A DNA stretch of 64,000 bases from Rubritalea tangerina (GCF_042683245.1 NZ_JBHUJB010000028.1:1-64000); one strand, 5' to 3'; numbered from the stretch's first letter, positions 1 to 9,863 are shown. Notes: generated by a model not told the origin, from the letters alone. Made by a program: numbers and translations.

Positions 1-96
1 CCCCCCACCCCCCGATTTTTCAGCGGACACTCTATTTTCCCACCTTGCTAGGGATTGCCGCTTGCAGACCTCCTCATTTCGCGCTCCTATCTGGCT

Positions 97-1392
97 ATGC
101 GTTACGAACCCATCGACCCAAAACTTTTTATCCGCAACCGCGAGCGCCTCACAAAACTCCTGAAACCTAACAGCATTGTTGTACTCCACTCCAATGATGT
201 CATGCCTACATGCGCAGACGGAGTCATGCCTTTTGTCCAAAACTCAAACATGATCCACCTCACCGGTGCCGATCAGGAAGAAACTATTCTCCTCCTTTTC
301 CCTGACGCCCCAAACGAAAAGCAGAAAGAAATCCTCTTCGTACGTGAGACAAATGAGCACATCGCAATCTGGGAGGGAGAAAAATATACCAAAGAAAAAG
401 CTACCGAAATCTCAGGCATCGCAAACATCCAGTGGACTGACACCTTCGATTCCACCTTTCATAACCTCGTCCAGCAAGCTGAACACATTTACCTCGCAAC
501 CAACGAGCACCTTCGAGCTGACGTCTCCGTAGAAACGCGCAACGACCGCTTCATCAAAAAATGCAAAACCGCATACCCACTCCATAAATACGAGCGACTC
601 GCTCCCCTCATGCACGAACTGCGCATCACAAAGCAACCAGAAGAAATTGATATCCTTCAAAAAGCATGTGACATCACAGAATCTGGCTTCCGCCGTGCAC
701 TCCAACTCATCAAACCTGGAGTCGGTGAATGGGAAGTCGAAGCAGCGTTCACCCACGAGTTCCTTATCCACGGTTCCAAGGGCCACGCGTACACACCAAT
801 TATCGGCGGCGGACATAACGCCTGTGTTCTCCACTACGTAGATAACCACCACCGCCTACAAGATGGTGACCTCGTCCTCATGGACGTAGGAGCCGAATAC
901 GCAAACTGGAATGCAGACATGACTCGCACGGTCCCAGTCAACGGCAAGTTCACCAAGCGCCAACGCGCAGTATACAACGCTGTCCTCAAAGTCATGCGCC
1001 AAGCGAATGGCATCTTGCGCCCTGGCCTCAAACCCAGTGAGTACCAAAAACAAGTGCTAGAATTCATGGAAGATGCACTCATCAGTCTTCAACTCATCGA
1101 TCCAGAAGAGGCGAAAAAGCAAGATGACTCAAAACCACTCGTGAAGAAGTACTTCATGCACGGCACCTCGCACCACCTCGGTCTCGATGTCCACGACGTC
1201 AGCCCACCAGACGCCCCATTCGCCGTCGGCCAAGTCTTCACCATCGAGCCTGGCATCTATATTCGTGAAGAAAACCTCGGCTGCCGAATCGAGAATGACG
1301 TCCTCATCCGCGAAGATGATAACTTCGACCTCATGCGCAATATCCCCATCGAAGCCGACGAAATTGAAGCCCTAATGGCTCAGCAAAATTAA
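97..1392 (+). CDS. pepP: Xaa-Pro aminopeptidase (M24B family)
   Basis: Cytosolic metallopeptidase that removes an N-terminal residue ahead of proline. The protein has an N-terminal creatinase-like domain (about residues 1-170) and a C-terminal pita-bread domain. The dinuclear metal ligands are readable: Asp in LMDVGAEY, Asp in NADMTR, His in HGTSHHLG, Glu in TIEPGIYI and Glu in RIENDV. The frame is open from a TTG at 55, but the ATG at 97 (MRYEPIDPKLF) fits the usual N-terminus of the family and was chosen. The gene converges on recG and the two stop codons share the four bases TTAA at 1389-1392, leaving no room for a terminator. Length, about 431 residues, is normal for PepP. Confidence 0.93.
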   Translation: MRYEPIDPKLFIRNRERLTKLLKPNSIVVLHSNDVMPTCADGVMPFVQNSNMIHLTGADQEETILLLFPDAPNEKQKEILFVRETNEHIAIWEGEKYTKEKATEISGIANIQWTDTFDSTFHNLVQQAEHIYLATNEHLRADVSVETRNDRFIKKCKTAYPLHKYERLAPLMHELRITKQPEEIDILQKACDITESGFRRALQLIKPGVGEWEVEAAFTHEFLIHGSKGHAYTPIIGGGHNACVLHYVDNHHRLQDGDLVLMDVGAEYANWNADMTRTVPVNGKFTKRQRAVYNAVLKVMRQANGILRPGLKPSEYQKQVLEFMEDALISLQLIDPEEAKKQDDSKPLVKKYFMHGTSHHLGLDVHDVSPPDAPFAVGQVFTIEPGIYIREENLGCRIENDVLIREDDNFDLMRNIPIEADEIEALMAQQN

Positions 1393-3416
1393 GCGCGCAC
1401 CCCATCATCAACCATCCGCTCTAGCAGCTCCGGATAGGCCGCTAGAGTCGGATGTTCGTGTAATACCGCGTCTGCCAATCGCCGTGCCTCCCGCACTAAT
1501 TCCGTATCCGCCAAAAATTCAATAAAGCGCAGATCCGCTAAGCCGGATTGCTGCGTCCCTAAGACATCCCCCGGGCCGCGCAAAGTCAAATCGGCTTCAG
1601 CAATCTTGAAACCATCATCGGTACCCTCCATCACCTTGAGCTTCTCCAACCCTTCGCTGCTCTTTCCATCCGTGAGTAACACACAATAACTCTTGTGCTC
1701 CCCTCGACCAATCCTCCCTCGTAATTGATGCAACTGAGATAAACCAAACCTCTCAGCATTATAAATCACCATGAGATTCGCATTCGGAACATCCACCCCC
1801 ACCTCAATTACCGTGGTTGAAACTAAAACATCCAGCTTCGCATCTCTAAAATCACACATCACGCGCTCTTTATCCTCAGCACTCAACTTGCCATGTAGCA
1901 AACCAACTTCATGCCCCTTGAGACGCTTCTGCCACTTCTCATACTCCACAGTCGCAGCCTCAGCATTGAGCGCACTGCTCTCCTCAACAAGTGGATAAAC
2001 CAAGTACGCTTGCCTTCCCTCACTGAGCTGCTGCTTCACAAATTTTGTAACATCACTTACCTTTGCTTTCGCACGTACCCCCGTTACCACTTTCCCCCTT
2101 CCAGCTGGTCGTTCATCTAACACTGACACCTCCAAATCTCCGTAAATAGTCAACGTCAAGGTCCTAGGAATGGGTGTCGCTGTCATTACTAACACATCAG
2201 GCATCACACCTTGCTGAATCAGCCGACTTCGCTGCTCCACACCAAACTTGTGCTGCTCATCAATGATGACTAACCCCAAATCTTCAAACGCCTCATCATC
2301 ATACAGCAAAGCATGCGTCCCAATCAGAAGTTGCACCCCATTTCCCTCCAGCAAAACATCCTCCTTGCGCGAGGATGTCCGCAACCCAACATGCCCCCCC
2401 AAGGGCTCTAACCATTTACGAAATGTGAGATAGTGTTGCTCCGCCAAGATTTGCGTCGGTGCCATCAGCGCCACCTGGGCACCACTCTCAATAGCTAACA
2501 AGGCTGCACACATCGCCACAAATGTTTTCCCCGCCCCCACATCACCCTGTAACATCCTATGCATCGGCCGCGGGGCCCGCATATCGCTCACAATCTCCTT
2601 CACCGATCGCTTTTGCGCCCCCGTAAGATCAAATGGCAAACTACGGTAAAACTCAGTCAGCAACTGCGTCTTCTTACCCATTTCTCTACCACGCTGTGCA
2701 TCATACCGACTCTTGCGCCATGCAACATTGAGCTGAAGAATAAAAAATTCCTCCAATGCAAAGTACCGCTTCGCTGCCGCAGCTTGCTCCATAGAATCTG
2801 GAAAATGAACCTCCCGGTATGCCTCAATTCTCGGATACGTCTCATCCACTGGGTAAAGCTCAGTCAATGTCTCACCATCTACCTCATTGCGAAACTTGTA
2901 GATGATCTCTCTCAACCTCCGTTGATGCACCCCCGCCACATTCTTATACACAGGCACAATCCTTTCCACATGCACAGAGGCATCAACCATGTCATTGAGA
3001 ATCTCAAAATCAGGATGATCGATCACTAGCCTCCCACTACTCTCCTTCGGCTTCCCATAAAATACCAGCTCATGCCCCACTGCTAACATCTTCGAGATGT
3101 ATGGCATGTTAAACCACCTCAAGCTGATCGTCTCATCCGAAAATTCAGAAGCCGACCTCACCACTACCTCAAAAAATGAACGCCTTCCAAATCCCTTCCG
3201 CTGGCAATCAATCACCATCCCCCGTAAACACATCGCCGCACCAGTCGCCTGTGCTGGAAATGCCTCAAAGCGCCGCCGGTCTTCATAACGCCTTGGAAAA
3301 TAATCTAACACTTGCTGCACAGTACTCATCCCAGCAGCATTCAATGCCATAATCTCCTTGGCCGAAACTCCCCCCACATTCAACAACTCAGCTCTCGCGT
3401 CGATGCCCATGACCAC
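1389..3416 (-). CDS. recG: ATP-dependent DNA helicase RecG
   Basis: Branch-migration helicase acting on stalled forks and Holliday junctions. An N-terminal wedge/OB domain (about residues 50-170) precedes two RecA-like helicase domains. Walker A GDVGAGKT is near residue 291, the DEQH box with the RecG-typical KFGVEQR follow-on is at 386-389, and TATPIPRT and QLRGRIGRG motifs follow. Length 675 is typical. The frame begins with GTG at 3416, where the stop codon of recJ lies; an ATG two codons later (3410) is equally possible. It is directly downstream of recJ and probably cotranscribed with it as a repair pair. Confidence 0.96.
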   Translation of the reverse strand: MVMGIDARAELLNVGGVSAKEIMALNAAGMSTVQQVLDYFPRRYEDRRRFEAFPAQATGAAMCLRGMVIDCQRKGFGRRSFFEVVVRSASEFSDETISLRWFNMPYISKMLAVGHELVFYGKPKESSGRLVIDHPDFEILNDMVDASVHVERIVPVYKNVAGVHQRRLREIIYKFRNEVDGETLTELYPVDETYPRIEAYREVHFPDSMEQAAAAKRYFALEEFFILQLNVAWRKSRYDAQRGREMGKKTQLLTEFYRSLPFDLTGAQKRSVKEIVSDMRAPRPMHRMLQGDVGAGKTFVAMCAALLAIESGAQVALMAPTQILAEQHYLTFRKWLEPLGGHVGLRTSSRKEDVLLEGNGVQLLIGTHALLYDDEAFEDLGLVIIDEQHKFGVEQRSRLIQQGVMPDVLVMTATPIPRTLTLTIYGDLEVSVLDERPAGRGKVVTGVRAKAKVSDVTKFVKQQLSEGRQAYLVYPLVEESSALNAEAATVEYEKWQKRLKGHEVGLLHGKLSAEDKERVMCDFRDAKLDVLVSTTVIEVGVDVPNANLMVIYNAERFGLSQLHQLRGRIGRGEHKSYCVLLTDGKSSEGLEKLKVMEGTDDGFKIAEADLTLRGPGDVLGTQQSGLADLRFIEFLADTELVREARRLADAVLHEHPTLAAYPELLERMVDDGVRA

Positions 3417-5113
3417 TAAATTTTTTGCGCAGCTCGCACGTCCTGAATCACCATCTGCAAACTCGTCCTCCCCCTGAAGGTGTTGCGATCAATAGTAAAG
3501 GCGACGTCCCATGGTGGATCCGGCAAACTCCTCTCCCCACCACCAAAGAAGATAGCGTCGTGCTCACATATCCCCTGCCGTAAAAATAACTTTAGATGGT
3601 TATTCTTTAAATGCCTCGGAGCTTCAGTAAGCCAGACATCACGACTCATAAACACTGGCTGAGGATTCTGACTGCCAAAGGGTTGTAATAAATCATAACT
3701 ATCCATGAACTCTAACGAGAGCTCATCAAAATCAATCTCCGCATCCACATGCATCCTCGGAGCGCGTTGCTCAGGGCTCGTTGTCTCCACCACGTACTCA
3801 GCAAAATGCTTCCGAAAATCAGAAATCTTCTCTTCGCGAATACTCAACCCTGCCGCCATGTCATGCCCTCCCCCCGCTATCAAATCATCCGGACATGCCT
3901 GAATTGCCCCCACTAAAGATACCCCCTCGACACTGCGCCCACTCCCCTTACCTACTCCTTCTTCATCAATCGACACCACAAAAGTCGGCTTGTAAAATTG
4001 ACGCATCAACCGAGAAGCCACAATACCCACAACTCCAGGGTGCCAATTTCTCGAACCTAACACAATGACCGGATCGTTCTTAGCATCACACTGCTCTTCC
4101 ACCATCCGCATCGCCTCATCGCGAATCTGCTTCTCATGAGTTTGCCTCTGCCGGTTGTACTCATCTAACATATCAGCAAGGCACCTGGCCGCATCATAGT
4201 CCTTCTCCACCAAGAGCGATAGCGCATCCTCAGGCCTGTCCATCCTCCCTGCGGCATTGATCCTAGGCCCAATGCGAAACCCCACATCCATACTCGTCAC
4301 CGATCCACTCAATCCAGCAACCTGCTGTAAAGCCTGAAGCCCAGCGTTCTCAGTGTGCGGCAATCGTTTTAGCCCATGGCGTACTAACAAACGATTCTCT
4401 TCTACCAAAGGCACAATATCAGCCACCGTCGCCACAGCCACCATGTCGATATAATCCCGCAGGTCAAACCCCTTCACCCGTCGCCTCTTCAGCAAAGCAT
4501 GCGCTAATTTGAAAACCACACCGGCTGCACAAAGATAATGAAAGGCGTCTCCTAGTTTGGGGTTCACCACTGCGACACAATCTGGACACCCTCGCGCAGA
4601 TAATTCATGGTGATCCACCACAATCACATCCACCCCTATCTCTCCTAGTTGGGCAATCTCATCCAGAGAAGCAGTCCCACAATCCACCGTGATGACTAAA
4701 TCTGGCTTCCCAAAATCCTTTAGTAAATTCTCAATCGCCGCCTCGCTCAGCCCGTAACCTTCCTCACCACGCTTCGGGATATAAATATTCACATCCACCC
4801 CATACGCCTCCAAAACAGTACGCATCAGCGCAACGGAGGTCACACCATCCACATCATAGTCACCATAGACTAAAACCTTCTCCCCACGGTCCACTGCTTC
4901 AAATATTCGTTCAACCGCCTGCTCCATATGCGGCAGCTGATAGGGATCACTCAAATCCTTTAACCTAGGATTCAAAAACGACTCAATCGCGTCACGCCCA
5001 CTCACCCCACGCTGACCTAACAACTTCAGCAAAATGCTTGGAAGGCGCCCCACACTCATAGTGGCATCCGGTGGATCCTCTTTGACTATCCATTGTTTAG
5101 GCTCCTCGTGCAT
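3416..5113 (-). CDS. recJ: Single-stranded-DNA-specific exonuclease RecJ
   Basis: 5'-to-3' single-strand exonuclease of the DHH phosphoesterase superfamily, used in recombination and mismatch repair. The metal-binding motifs are visible: DYDVDG in the N-terminal part, DHH at residues 167-169, and GGGHDMAAG of the DHHA1 domain. A C-terminal OB domain ends the protein (566 residues, usual length). The frame extends to a GTG at 5140, but the ATG at 5113 (MHEEPKQW) is the better start. The stop overlaps the GTG of recG, which suggests translational coupling. Confidence 0.95.
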   Translation of the reverse strand: MHEEPKQWIVKEDPPDATMSVGRLPSILLKLLGQRGVSGRDAIESFLNPRLKDLSDPYQLPHMEQAVERIFEAVDRGEKVLVYGDYDVDGVTSVALMRTVLEAYGVDVNIYIPKRGEEGYGLSEAAIENLLKDFGKPDLVITVDCGTASLDEIAQLGEIGVDVIVVDHHELSARGCPDCVAVVNPKLGDAFHYLCAAGVVFKLAHALLKRRRVKGFDLRDYIDMVAVATVADIVPLVEENRLLVRHGLKRLPHTENAGLQALQQVAGLSGSVTSMDVGFRIGPRINAAGRMDRPEDALSLLVEKDYDAARCLADMLDEYNRQRQTHEKQIRDEAMRMVEEQCDAKNDPVIVLGSRNWHPGVVGIVASRLMRQFYKPTFVVSIDEEGVGKGSGRSVEGVSLVGAIQACPDDLIAGGGHDMAAGLSIREEKISDFRKHFAEYVVETTSPEQRAPRMHVDAEIDFDELSLEFMDSYDLLQPFGSQNPQPVFMSRDVWLTEAPRHLKNNHLKLFLRQGICEHDAIFFGGGERSLPDPPWDVAFTIDRNTFRGRTSLQMVIQDVRAAQKI

Positions 5114-5202
5114 CTTCACCACCCAAGCTAGGCAGGCCACATCACAAGCTCAAGTACTCTTTCCAAAAGCTGCAGAAAACCTCCTCCATCAAGATCCATT
5201 CA

Positions 5203-5236
5203 CAAAAAAGAAATGCCGAGCACACGCCCGGCATTC
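5203..5236 (-). terminator. Rho-independent terminator after ileS
   Basis: Seven-base stem AATGCCG / CGGCATT (5212-5218 with 5229-5235). Read on the - strand it is followed by a T-rich tail of about ten bases. It lies 30 bases downstream of the ileS stop and upstream of recJ. Confidence 0.8.
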
Positions 5237-5267
5237 CTAAAAAAGTCAGATCTTACTACCTAACAAC

Positions 5268-8021
5268 TTAATTATTCACCACTGCATCGCAGCGCTCACA
5301 AAGACCACTTTCGAGAAGCGGCTCGTAGCTGCGGCAGCGTGGACACATAGTGTACTCAGTTGCACTTGCTTCAGCAGTGAGCTCAGCACCTTCCTGCACC
5401 TTGAGGTCAGCGAGGATAAAGAACTCAGTCGCAAATTCGCGATCCTTGAGCTCATCGAGAGCAACGAAGTCCGCAGGAACACTCACGAGCACAGCCGCTT
5501 CGTTATTCTTGTTGAAGACCTTCGCCTGCACCTTTTCTTCAATTGCAGTCTGAATCACGCTACGTGCTTCGAGAAGGGCTGCCACCTTGGTAGAAACTTC
5601 AGATGCAGCCCACTCATCTTTAATTTCTGGGAAGTCTTGTTCGTGTACGGAACCTGAGAAACCTGCATGCTCCCATGCTTCGTCTGCTGTGTAGGCAAGA
5701 ATGGGCGCGAGAAGTTTCGCGAGAGCGGTGAACACCTCGTGCATCACAGTTTGTGTGGAACGACGGCGCACGCTGTCCTTCGCATCGCAGTACATGCGGT
5801 CCTTGGTCACATCGATGTAGATCGCAGAAAGGTCAGTCGCACAGAACTGGTTGATCTGGTTGAACACCTTGCGGAATTCGAATGACTCGTAGGCGGAGCG
5901 ACATTCTTTGATCACCTCATTGAGGCGCTCAAGCACCCACTGGTCGAGGAGTGGCATGTCGGCCTTAGCAACAGCGTCTGTCTCCACATTGAACCCATCC
6001 ATGTTACCAAGGAGGATACGGAGGGTATTACGAAGACGGCGATACGGTTCAGCGATCTGCTTGAAAAGATCTTCACCGAATGGCACCTCAGTCTGCCAGT
6101 CGACACTGGAAACCCAGAGACGCACGATATCCGCACCGTACTTGTTGTAGTAGTGTGCAGCATCGATCGGCTTACCACTTTTCTCAGCTTCGGACTTGGA
6201 GAGCTTGCCCTTCTTGTCCTTGTCCACAACGAAGCCATGAGTAAGCACGGACTTGTATGGAGCGGCATCTCGCACGCCCACTGAAAGCATAAGGGATGAC
6301 TGGAACCAACCACGGTGCTGGTCAGTAGCCTCGAGGTAAAGATCAGCCGGACCTTCAAGTTCAGGACGGCGATCCACAACTGCAACGGATGAAGAACCTG
6401 AGTCGATCCACACGTCAAGTGTGTCGCGACATTTCTTGTAGCCCGCTGGGAGACCGAGGCGCTCACAGAGTTGTTCGTCAGTGAGCTCGAACCAGATGTT
6501 CGAACCTTCTTCTTCAATGAGGTCAGCAATCTTATCTGCAGTTTCAGAGTCAATCACAGCCTTACCTTCAGTATCGAAGAACACCGGCACAGGAACCCCC
6601 CAAGTACGCTGGCGGGAAACACACCAATCTGGACGCGCTTCCACAGTACCGTAAATGCGGTTGCGACCCCACTTTGGAAGCCAGTTCACTTTGTCAATTT
6701 CTTCAAGCGCCTTATCGCGAAGTCCTTCGAGTGAGATGAAGAACTGCTCAACAGCACGGAAGATAATGGGAGTCTTGGAGCGCCAACAATGAGGGTAGCT
6801 GTGTGCGATGGTTTCTTTACCAAGAAGGAAACCTTTGCCAGCTAGAATCTTGATGATCGGAACATTACAATCGAAGACATGCTCGCCAACCATCTCTGGC
6901 ATGCCCACCTCTTCGGTGTACTTGCCTTCATCGTCTACTGGTGAAAGCACGCCGAGACCATTTTGCTGACCTGCCGTGTAATCGTCTGCACCATGACCTG
7001 GAGCAATATGCACTGCTCCTGTACCAGTTTCGGTTGTGACGAAGTTCGCGTTGATGAGCTTAGAAGTGCGATCGAGGAACGGGTGCTGCGCTTCGAGTCC
7101 TTCGAATGCATCTCCTTTCACTTCCTCGTAGATTTCCTTGAGAACGAAACCAGTCTTTGCCTCGAACGCTTCGAGAAGCTCTTTCGCGATCACGAGACGC
7201 TTAGAAATGAGTTCGTCTGGCTGATCTTTGACCTGCTTGACCTTTTCAAAACGACCAACCACGTAGTCGAAGAGTGGATGCGTCGCCACACCAAGGTTCG
7301 CTGGAAGCGTCCATGGAGTGGTCGTCCAGATCACCATGGAAGTACCCTCGCCGAACTTATCGGAGAGAAGTGGAAACTCCACGTAGAGCGAGATCGACTT
7401 CTTGTCCATGTACTCGACCTCCGCTTCCGCAAGCGCTGTCTGCGCTCCGTAGGACCACTGAACTGGCTTCTTGGATTGATAAACATTGCCACGCTTGATG
7501 AGTGCGGAAAAAGTGCGAACGATGTCTGCCTCGTAGGCTGCATCCATCGTAAGATAGGGGTTCTCCCAGTCACCTAGCACACCGAGACGGCGGAAAGAAG
7601 CTTTCTGGGTGTCAATCCAGCCTTTCGCGAAATCCACACAACGGCGGCGGATCTCAGCGGGCTCAAGACCTTGTGCGTTCTGCACCACTTTGAATTCGAT
7701 CGGAAGCCCGTGGCAGTCCCATCCCGGGATGTACGGAGTTTCAAATCCCGCCATGGTCTTGGATTTCAATACGAGGTCCTTAAGCACTTTGTTGAGCGCA
7801 GTCCCCATGTGCACGTCACCGTTGGCGAACGGAGGTCCATCGTGCAAAATGTAACGAGGAGCATTTTGATCTATGCGACGCTTCTGAATTCGCTGGTATA
7901 GATCGTTAGATTCCCATTGTTCGAGGCGTTGAGGCTCACGCTTCACCAAGTCCCCACGCATTGGGAACGTAGTCTGTGGCAGGCTCAAGCTGTCTTTGTA
8001 GTTTTGGGCGTCCTTGCTCAT
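5268..8021 (-). CDS. ileS: Isoleucyl-tRNA synthetase
   Basis: Class I aminoacyl-tRNA synthetase that charges tRNA-Ile; cytosolic. The HIGH-type motif reads HMGT at residues 71-74, the KMSKS-type motif reads KLSKS at 606-610, and a C-terminal zinc ribbon CPRC...CERC spans 893-911. A long CP1 editing domain lies between the two signature motifs. Length 917 is typical of the bacterial enzyme. ATG at 8021 is the first good start. The base composition of this gene is less skewed than that of its neighbours (mixed G and C on the + strand), which may reflect codon selection in a highly expressed gene. No T-box leader is visible upstream. Confidence 0.97.
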   Translation of the reverse strand: MSKDAQNYKDSLSLPQTTFPMRGDLVKREPQRLEQWESNDLYQRIQKRRIDQNAPRYILHDGPPFANGDVHMGTALNKVLKDLVLKSKTMAGFETPYIPGWDCHGLPIEFKVVQNAQGLEPAEIRRRCVDFAKGWIDTQKASFRRLGVLGDWENPYLTMDAAYEADIVRTFSALIKRGNVYQSKKPVQWSYGAQTALAEAEVEYMDKKSISLYVEFPLLSDKFGEGTSMVIWTTTPWTLPANLGVATHPLFDYVVGRFEKVKQVKDQPDELISKRLVIAKELLEAFEAKTGFVLKEIYEEVKGDAFEGLEAQHPFLDRTSKLINANFVTTETGTGAVHIAPGHGADDYTAGQQNGLGVLSPVDDEGKYTEEVGMPEMVGEHVFDCNVPIIKILAGKGFLLGKETIAHSYPHCWRSKTPIIFRAVEQFFISLEGLRDKALEEIDKVNWLPKWGRNRIYGTVEARPDWCVSRQRTWGVPVPVFFDTEGKAVIDSETADKIADLIEEEGSNIWFELTDEQLCERLGLPAGYKKCRDTLDVWIDSGSSSVAVVDRRPELEGPADLYLEATDQHRGWFQSSLMLSVGVRDAAPYKSVLTHGFVVDKDKKGKLSKSEAEKSGKPIDAAHYYNKYGADIVRLWVSSVDWQTEVPFGEDLFKQIAEPYRRLRNTLRILLGNMDGFNVETDAVAKADMPLLDQWVLERLNEVIKECRSAYESFEFRKVFNQINQFCATDLSAIYIDVTKDRMYCDAKDSVRRRSTQTVMHEVFTALAKLLAPILAYTADEAWEHAGFSGSVHEQDFPEIKDEWAASEVSTKVAALLEARSVIQTAIEEKVQAKVFNKNNEAAVLVSVPADFVALDELKDREFATEFFILADLKVQEGAELTAEASATEYTMCPRCRSYEPLLESGLCERCDAVVNN

Positions 8022-8106
8022 GTGATTAAATAAATTCGGCGGACGCTAGACAGCAATGCCCTTAGGGTCAATCGCGCATTCTTCCAAATATGCCCATGCC
8101 CAGAAA

Positions 8107-8140
8107 TGAAAATGGAGAAGGCCGACCGACCTTCTCCATT
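8107..8140 (-). terminator. Hairpin terminator between thioredoxin-like gene and ileS
   Basis: Perfect 11-base stem, AATGGAGAAGG (8111-8121) with CCTTCTCCATT (8130-8140), and an 8-base loop. On the - strand it is followed by TTCATTT. It sits about 100 bases after the stop of the - strand gene ending at 8241. The rest of 8022-8240 shows no gene. Confidence 0.75.
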
Positions 8141-8240
8141 TTCCGAAAACTTACTTCCCTCATCCAGATTTGAGCTTACCTAGCGAAATGGCTCTTGCGC
8201 GCTCAGTCGAGGTCATTGTTTTCTTGGAAGAACGAGGGGC

Positions 8241-8945
8241 TCATCCACCTCCAGACTTCACCTTGTTGACCTGCTGCATTTCCTTGGGAACCGCCGGCTG
8301 AGTCAACACATTCGCCGCAGACTTCCCTTCTAAAGTTCTCGCATCCTCAGGAACCTTCACCCGAGTGATCCCACTGGGTAAATCTCCCTTCTTGCGCCTC
8401 ACCATCATATCTTCAACGGTGCGCTGTGAACGAGTTCCAGGTAACTCCCCCTCCCTCAAAGTCAACGCAGTGTCTATCCCTGAAGTGTGACGTGCAAAGA
8501 TCTCATCAAGCTCAGACTCAGACTTTGCCCCTTTCAGCTCATCCACCTCTTCGCCATTAAGAAAAAATTTCAGCGTAGGAGTCTCATCCACATTGTACTC
8601 ATTCATCGCCATGGTTGCCTCATCACCTGGCTTTCCTACTTCCACACGCATGATGGCCGCCGTGTCAGCATAACGTTCCGCCATCGCATCCAATCGAGGG
8701 CTCAATGCCAGACTCCCCGCACTCGTTGCACTATGAAATTCCAACACCACAAGAACGTTCGGCTCGGCTAACCAAGTCTTCACATCCTCAACACTCGCCG
8801 AGTGCACCTTCTTTATTCCCGCTCTCCGCTCACTAGGACCAACCTCACCAACCACCTCAGAAACAAGTGATTCCACCTGATCGCAGGATACCAAAGTGAT
8901 CAAGCTTGTCAGCCCGATACCCGAAATTATGGCTTTTCTCCACAT
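8241..8945 (-). CDS. Thioredoxin-fold lipoprotein without the CxxC active site
   Basis: Predicted exported lipoprotein: a hydrophobic N-terminus ends in lipobox LVSC with Cys21. The thioredoxin-like domain covers about residues 45-160 and keeps the TP (cis-proline) element in ETPTLKFF. It aligns without gaps over its first 80 residues to the next gene upstream (9080-9772). Where that paralogue has CPPC at 75-78, this protein has SAGS, so it cannot perform dithiol redox chemistry at that site. A C-terminal region of about 70 residues (REGELPGTR...RTVEDMMVR) is shared with the paralogue. The gene probably arose by tandem duplication. It may bind a partner or act as a chaperone-like or regulatory paralogue; the function is unknown. 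Confidence 0.85.
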   Translation of the reverse strand: MWRKAIISGIGLTSLITLVSCDQVESLVSEVVGEVGPSERRAGIKKVHSASVEDVKTWLAEPNVLVVLEFHSATSAGSLALSPRLDAMAERYADTAAIMRVEVGKPGDEATMAMNEYNVDETPTLKFFLNGEEVDELKGAKSESELDEIFARHTSGIDTALTLREGELPGTRSQRTVEDMMVRRKKGDLPSGITRVKVPEDARTLEGKSAANVLTQPAVPKEMQQVNKVKSGGG

Positions 8946-9079
8946 AACGGTACCTGATCTAGACTAAATCCAACCAAGCGACAATGCTAAAGCTGTGATT
9001 TAACCCAAATCCTGACAATCACGCGCTCGTTTAAAACAAGCAAACGCAGCACATTTCTTCATCTATTACCACCCTTAGC

Positions 9080-9772
9080 CTATTGAGCTGGAGGGTTGGG
9101 AATTGTCGGCGCAGGTGGAGGACCTGCTGAGAGCACATTATCAGGCAGGCCTTTTGTTACATCGTCTGCTTCCTCAGGCACCTTGGCTCTGACAAAGCCT
9201 TTGGGCAACTCCCCCTTCTTGGTTCGCACCATCATCTCCTCCACTGTCCGCTGCACCTTCATGCCTGGTAACTCACCCTCCCGCATCGTAAACTCACCCT
9301 TGATCTTACTCGTGTACTTATTAAATGCCAGATCAAGATCCTCCTCGGTCTGAATCCCTCTCATCTCCTTTACCTCCTCACCATTCAGATAAAACTTAAG
9401 CACCGGGGTCTCACTGATCTTGTACTCATTCATGGCAATCGTCGCCAACTCACCAGGCTTGCCAACATTCAATTTCATGATCGCCGACTTATCCGCATAC
9501 TTCTCAGCCATCTTGTCTAAGGCTGGGTCCATGGCCTTACAAGGAGGACAAGTGTCACTGTAAAAATCCAAGACCACCAACACATTCGGCTCAGCTAACC
9601 AAACCCTTAAATCATCTGCAGATGCTTTATGTACTCGCTTAATGCCAGCACGCCTCTCCTTCGGCAGATTGTCACCAGTTACTTCCGAAACTAAACTCCC
9701 TACCTGGTCACATGAAATGGCACCGATAAGAAAGAGGAGTCCAACACTTGGGGGTAATGCTTTTTTCCACAT
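9080..9772 (-). CDS. Thioredoxin-fold lipoprotein with CPPC active site
   Basis: Predicted lipoprotein with lipobox AISC (Cys21). The thioredoxin-like domain carries the redox motif CPPC at residues 75-78 and a cis-Pro TP in ETPVLKFY. A conserved C-terminal extension (REGELPGMK, RTVEEMMVR) is followed by a proline-rich tail. It is likely a membrane-anchored periplasmic thiol-disulphide exchange protein. The paralogue immediately downstream (8241-8945) shares the whole architecture but has lost both cysteines. The gap between them is 134 bases with no clear terminator, so cotranscription is possible. Confidence 0.88.
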   Translation of the reverse strand: MWKKALPPSVGLLFLIGAISCDQVGSLVSEVTGDNLPKERRAGIKRVHKASADDLRVWLAEPNVLVVLDFYSDTCPPCKAMDPALDKMAEKYADKSAIMKLNVGKPGELATIAMNEYKISETPVLKFYLNGEEVKEMRGIQTEEDLDLAFNKYTSKIKGEFTMREGELPGMKVQRTVEEMMVRTKKGELPKGFVRAKVPEEADDVTKGLPDNVLSAGPPPAPTIPNPPAQ

Positions 9773-9863
9773 AACCCATAAACCCTAACCCAGATACAAC
9801 ATCCACCTCAATCAGTTTCTGCTAGATCCACTCTACCTCCCCCTTGAATGCAATACCCATAAA

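Noticed and set aside
412..852. Antisense open frame of 146 codons inside pepP
   Set aside because: It lies wholly within the convincing pepP frame on the other strand, encodes a low-complexity protein without motifs, and arises from the codon bias of pepP.
2559..3029. 156-codon + strand frame inside recG
   Set aside because: Shadow of recG; rich in His/Leu/Pro from reversed codons, no domain.
5912..6553. 213-codon same-strand frame overlapping ileS
   Set aside because: Alternate frame of a conserved synthetase; composition (Ser/Arg/Leu/Thr) is that of a frame shadow.
7800..7815. Variant HIGH motif (HMGT) in IleRS as a sign of degeneracy
   Set aside because: HxGT is, as far as I know, a normal variant in many bacterial IleRS, and the KLSKS motif and zinc ribbon are intact.
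8015..8100. T-box leader upstream of ileS
   Set aside because: The region upstream of the start is short and shows no T-box sequence or specifier stem; its only strong hairpin belongs to the upstream gene as a terminator.
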